The position numbers and the translations under genes are program-made. A stretch of DNA of 64,000 nucleotides, from positions 186,001 to 250,000 of the forward strand of contig CAVPDQ010000027.1 in NCBI GenBank assembly GCA_963702685.1, given 5' to 3'. Below are positions 61,083 to 64,000 of this stretch, piece by piece (the first letter of the stretch is position 1; the number at the start of each line of letters is the position of its first letter). The DNA comes from AP-15 sp963702685. GTDB taxonomy: Bacteria > Pseudomonadota > Alphaproteobacteria > ATCC43930 > CGMCC-115725. Under the pieces are notes generated by a model that was given only the letters and a program-made list of their open reading frames with translations, did not search any database and was not told where the DNA came from.

Positions 61083-63317
61083 ATGGTTCAGCCGAAGCGA
61101 AGATCGGACGAAGTCGATCGGACGCCGATCAGGCCGGTCATCGACCATTCGCTCGCGCTCCAGCTGTCGGCAGGCTTGGCTGACGACAACCGTCTCGCCT
61201 TTGCGCGGGGCTTTTCGGCAGAGATCGCGATCGCCTACGGGCGCGATTTTGCCGAGGCGCGGTCCCAACCGATGCCGCAGTTTCCGCCCCGTTTCGACAG
61301 CGTGCAGCTCTCCGCCGAAGCGCGCTCGGCGGCCCGACAGATCGCGACCGGAATGGGGTCGCTCTCCCCGGCAGAGGTGGCCGCGGCCGTCGGCGCCCTC
61401 TATGCCTCGCTGCTGCCGGACGGGTTCCGCGCGCAGCACGGGATTTTCTATACGCCGCAGCCCTTGGCCGAATGCCTGCTCGTCATGGTCGAAGAAGCCG
61501 GGATCGATTGGCGCACCGCACGGGTGCTCGACCCGGCATGCGGCGGCGGGGCGTTTCTGATCGCCGTGGCCGGGCGCATGGCCGACGCCATGGCGGGCAG
61601 CGAGCCGGCCATCCTCCTGCAAAGCATCGGCGCGCGTCTGCACGGCTTCGACATCGACCCGTTCGGGTCGTGGCTGGCCCAAATCATGCTCGGCGTCGCT
61701 CTGCAGGCTCGGCTGGGCGCTGGCGGCCGCGGCCTCGTCGAGCTGGTAGATACCCGCGACAGCCTCGATCTGAGGCCCGAGGAAGCGGGACGGTTCGATC
61801 TCGTCATCGGCAACCCCCCTTATGGGCGCATTACACTCTCGCAACTGCGCCGGCGGCGGTTTGCCAGGGGCGTCTACGGCCACGCCAACTTGTATGGCGT
61901 GTTCACCCAGGCGGCGCTGCATTGGGCAAAACAGGACGGAGTCATCGGCTACGTGACGCCGACCTCGATGCTGTCCGGGCTCTACTACAAGGCATTGCGC
62001 GCGCTCCTGAGCGCCGAGGCGCCGCCGCTCGCGGTCAATTTCGTGACCGAGCGCGGCGGTGTGTTTGCCGGTGTGCTGCAGGAAACCATGTTGGCGACCT
62101 ACCGCAAAGGCGGGTTGCCGGTGCCGGGAAAGGTCGGGTTCATCGTTGCGGCCGGCGAGAACCGCGTCCGCAGCCGCAAGGCCGGGAGTTTCGCGTTGCC
62201 TGCGGCGCCGCATTCCCCATGGCTGCTGCCCCGCTCGGCAACGCAGGCGGCACTCGCCGGGCGGCTGCGCTCGATGCCGCACCGGCTGGCCGATTACGGA
62301 TATGGCGTATCTACAGGCCCGCTCGTCTGGAACCGGCACAAGGACCAGTTTCGCACGGCTCCGGCGGCCGACACGATCCCGGTGATCTGGGCGGAATCGG
62401 TAGCCGGCGCCGGCCGATTTCTGTGGCGCAGCGAGCGGCGCAACCATGCCCCATGGTTTGCCGCACGGCGGCCGAGGGATAATTGGCTGATCGTCACTCG
62501 CCCTTGCGTGCTGGTGCAGCGGACTACCGCGAAGGAGCAGCCGCGGCGCCTGATCCCGGCGGTGCTCCCGGCGAGCTTTATTGCGCAACATGGCGGCGTC
62601 GCGATCGAAAACCACCTGAACATGGTGCGGGCCGTCGGATCAGTTCCGCGCGTGCCGCGTAGCTGTGATCGCCGCATTGCTCGGGAGCAAGGCGGTGGAC
62701 GACGCCTTTCGCTGCCTCAACGGCTCGGTGGCGGTGTCGGCTTTCGAGCTCGAGGAGCTGCCGCTGCCATCCCCGACCGTAATCGCCAGACTGGCCCGCC
62801 TGATCGCCGCGCGAGCGCCCGCTGCGAAGATCGAAGCTGCGATCTCGACCGCCTATCGCCGGAGCGATGCTGCCGCCGCTGCCTCGAAGACCCGGCCGTT
62901 TTGTGGATCTCCGAAAGCGGCAACAAGATTATTCAACGCGACGACGTTCTGGCGCGCGAGCTCGGCCTGAGGATCGAGGCCGACAAGCTGCTTCCGGACG
63001 CGATCCTTGTCGATCTCGGCCCGATCGATCCGCTGATCGTGTTTGTCGAGGCGGTGGCGACCGCGGGAGAGGTTACCGAAGCACGCCGGGCCGGCTTTCT
63101 CGATCTGATGGCCGGTGGCCGGTTCAAGCCGAGCCAGGTCGCTTTTGTCACGGCTTTTGCGGACCGAGGCGCGCCGGCCTTCAGACGGGCGATGTCGAGC
63201 CTCGCCTGGGGTTCCTTCGCATGGTGCCTGAGCGAGCCGGATCATCTGATCGTGCTCGATGGAACAGCACCGGGCAGCGCTCGCTTGTTGCGCGATTTTG
63301 GCGCCGCTTCCGATTAG
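61083..63317 (+). CDS. Adenine-N6 DNA methyltransferase fused to a BsuBI/PstI-type nuclease domain
   Basis: About 745 residues. The N-terminal part is a gamma-type N6-adenine methyltransferase: motif I LDPACGGGAFLI, catalytic motif IV VIGNPPYGRI, then a target-recognition-like region ending ELEELPLPSPTVIARLA. The last 140 residues match the catalytic domain of BsuBI/PstI endonucleases: VLWISESGNKI, LLPDAILVDLG and VFVEAVATAGEV (PD...E-A-V), VAFVTAFADR, SEPDHLIVL. The nuclease's usual N-terminal domain is absent. The frame shifts near 62637 (one extra base before DQFRACRVAVIAALL) and returns near 62881 (one base missing), so a second frame carries the segment between them. GGTGGGAAC precedes the ATG at 61083. 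Confidence 0.8.
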   Translation: MVQPKRRSDEVDRTPIRPVIDHSLALQLSAGLADDNRLAFARGFSAEIAIAYGRDFAEARSQPMPQFPPRFDSVQLSAEARSAARQIATGMGSLSPAEVAAAVGALYASLLPDGFRAQHGIFYTPQPLAECLLVMVEEAGIDWRTARVLDPACGGGAFLIAVAGRMADAMAGSEPAILLQSIGARLHGFDIDPFGSWLAQIMLGVALQARLGAGGRGLVELVDTRDSLDLRPEEAGRFDLVIGNPPYGRITLSQLRRRRFARGVYGHANLYGVFTQAALHWAKQDGVIGYVTPTSMLSGLYYKALRALLSAEAPPLAVNFVTERGGVFAGVLQETMLATYRKGGLPVPGKVGFIVAAGENRVRSRKAGSFALPAAPHSPWLLPRSATQAALAGRLRSMPHRLADYGYGVSTGPLVWNRHKDQFRTAPAADTIPVIWAESVAGAGRFLWRSERRNHAPWFAARRPRDNWLIVTRPCVLVQRTTAKEQPRRLIPAVLPASFIAQHGGVAIENHLNMVRAVGSVPRVPRSCDRRIAREQGGGRRLSLPQRLGGGVGFRARGAAAAIPDRNRQTGPPDRRASARCEDRSCDLDRLSPERCCRRCLEDPAVLWISESGNKIIQRDDVLARELGLRIEADKLLPDAILVDLGPIDPLIVFVEAVATAGEVTEARRAGFLDLMAGGRFKPSQVAFVTAFADRGAPAFRRAMSSLAWGSFAWCLSEPDHLIVLDGTAPGSARLLRDFGAASD

Positions 63318-63439
63318 GCGGGCGGGCCGAAAGTTCGGGGTGCGGGTTTGTGTTTGCCGGGAAATGGCCATATTTGATGGCGACAGCAGCCGCGCGCGGC
63401 CGGCGGGCGTGCGGCAAGACCAGCGGGGGGTGGAGCAAA

Positions 63440-64000
63440 GTGGCCAACACGATTGCCCTTGTCGACGACGACCGCAACATCCTGACCTCGGTGTCGATGG
63501 CGCTCGAGGCGGAGGGCTTTGCCGTGCGCTGCTACAGCGACGGCGCCGAGGCGCTCAAGGGAATGGGCGCGCAACCGGTCGATCTCGCGGTGCTCGACAT
63601 CAAGATGCCGCGCATGGACGGCATGGCGCTCTTGGAGCAATTGCGCCGGCAAAGCAATATCCCGGTCATCTTTCTGACCTCGAAGGACGACGAGGTCGAC
63701 GAGCTGCTCGGCCTGCGCATGGGGGCCGACGACTACATCAGAAAGCCGTTCTCGCAACGGCTCTTGATCGAGCGCATTCGCGCCTTGATCCGGCGCGGCG
63801 AGCTGGCCCGAGAGCGCGACGGGCTGCAAGGCGAGCCGGTTATCGTGCGCGGCCCGCTGGTCCTCGATCCGGCGCGGCATCTGTGCACCTGGGGCGGCGG
63901 CAATGTCGAATTGACCGTGACCGAGTTTCTGATCCTGAAATCGCTCGCCCATCGGCCGGGACACGTCAAGAACCGCGACCAGCTGATGGACTCGGCCTAT
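63440..64000 (+). CDS. chvI: ChvI-type response regulator (partial, runs off the edge)
   Basis: The first 187 residues of an OmpR-family response regulator. The receiver domain has IALVDDDRNILTSV, the phosphorylated Asp in LAVLDIKMPRMDG, and VIFLTSKDDEVDELLGLRMGADDYIRKPF. The DNA-binding domain begins HLCTWGGGNVELTVTEFLILKSLAHRPGHVKNRDQLMD, a pattern specific to ChvI. With the ChvG kinase it usually controls acid and envelope responses in alphaproteobacteria. The GTG at 63440 follows GGTGGAG. The C-terminus and any chvG lie outside the window. Confidence 0.92.
   Translation, partial: MANTIALVDDDRNILTSVSMALEAEGFAVRCYSDGAEALKGMGAQPVDLAVLDIKMPRMDGMALLEQLRRQSNIPVIFLTSKDDEVDELLGLRMGADDYIRKPFSQRLLIERIRALIRRGELARERDGLQGEPVIVRGPLVLDPARHLCTWGGGNVELTVTEFLILKSLAHRPGHVKNRDQLMDSAY

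Overview
This 64 kb window is GC-rich chromosomal DNA from an alphaproteobacterium, most likely of the Rhodospirillales/Hyphomicrobiales breadth. The evidence is the gene content and order: coxB-coxA-ctaB-(37-aa gene)-ctaG-coxC-surf1, hemD-mitofilin-hemY, minCDE, a urease operon, egtB-egtD, and a ChvI-type response regulator running off the right edge. No species can be named from the sequence alone. The coding style is dense, with many ATGA/GTGA overlaps and frequent GTG and TTG starts.

Layout. 0-12 kb: a thiolase, a CBS-BON protein, an M20 peptidase, then a minus-strand block. That block holds two tandem paralogous two-gene modules (toxin-like plus immunity-like), each followed by a decayed copy of the 3' end of the neighbouring GH1 beta-glucosidase gene; then the intact bgl, a secreted glycoside hydrolase and tldD. 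12.5-18.4 kb: the aa3-type cytochrome c oxidase operon. 18.4-25.2 kb: M32 carboxypeptidase, ergothioneine genes egtB/egtD, thiE, a SIMPL protein and an MmgE/PrpD gene. 25.3-28.7 kb: hemD, a mitofilin-like gene, hemY and tRNA-Thr(CGT). 28.9-41.7 kb: a small two-gene cassette beside the tRNA, stress and redox genes, a beta-helix-like membrane protein coupled to a PQQ dehydrogenase, a divergent MarR region with a 12-bp palindrome, rpmE, an hsp20 gene with an RpoH-type promoter and a ROSE-like RNA thermometer, corA and a substrate-binding protein. 41.7-49.5 kb (minus): lon-like protease, USP-like, ureA, ureB, ureC, ureE, ureF, ureG, with no ureD. 49.6-51 kb: a flavoprotein, then a 320-bp GTTACGG repeat array. 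50.8-59 kb: lgt, midA, pgeF, a lipoprotein and the queuosine genes queA, tgt, queF and queG, with a type II toxin-antitoxin pair lying antisense between queF and queG. 59-64 kb: minC-minD-minE (minus), a DNA methyltransferase fused to a BsuBI/PstI-type nuclease domain, and a partial chvI.

The features most worth attention are the duplicated toxin/immunity-like modules carrying bgl 3' ends, the GTTACGG array with inverted copies, the methyltransferase-nuclease fusion, and the perfect palindromes that have become coding sequence inside ureF. A caution applies to the whole window. At least ten otherwise well-conserved genes (coxA, an MmgE/PrpD gene, ureG twice, ureC, midA, queA, tgt, queF, a relE/parE-type toxin and the methyltransferase) are broken by one-base indels, nearly all one extra base. 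This looks more like residual sequencing error than real decay, and each affected feature gives the position of the break.
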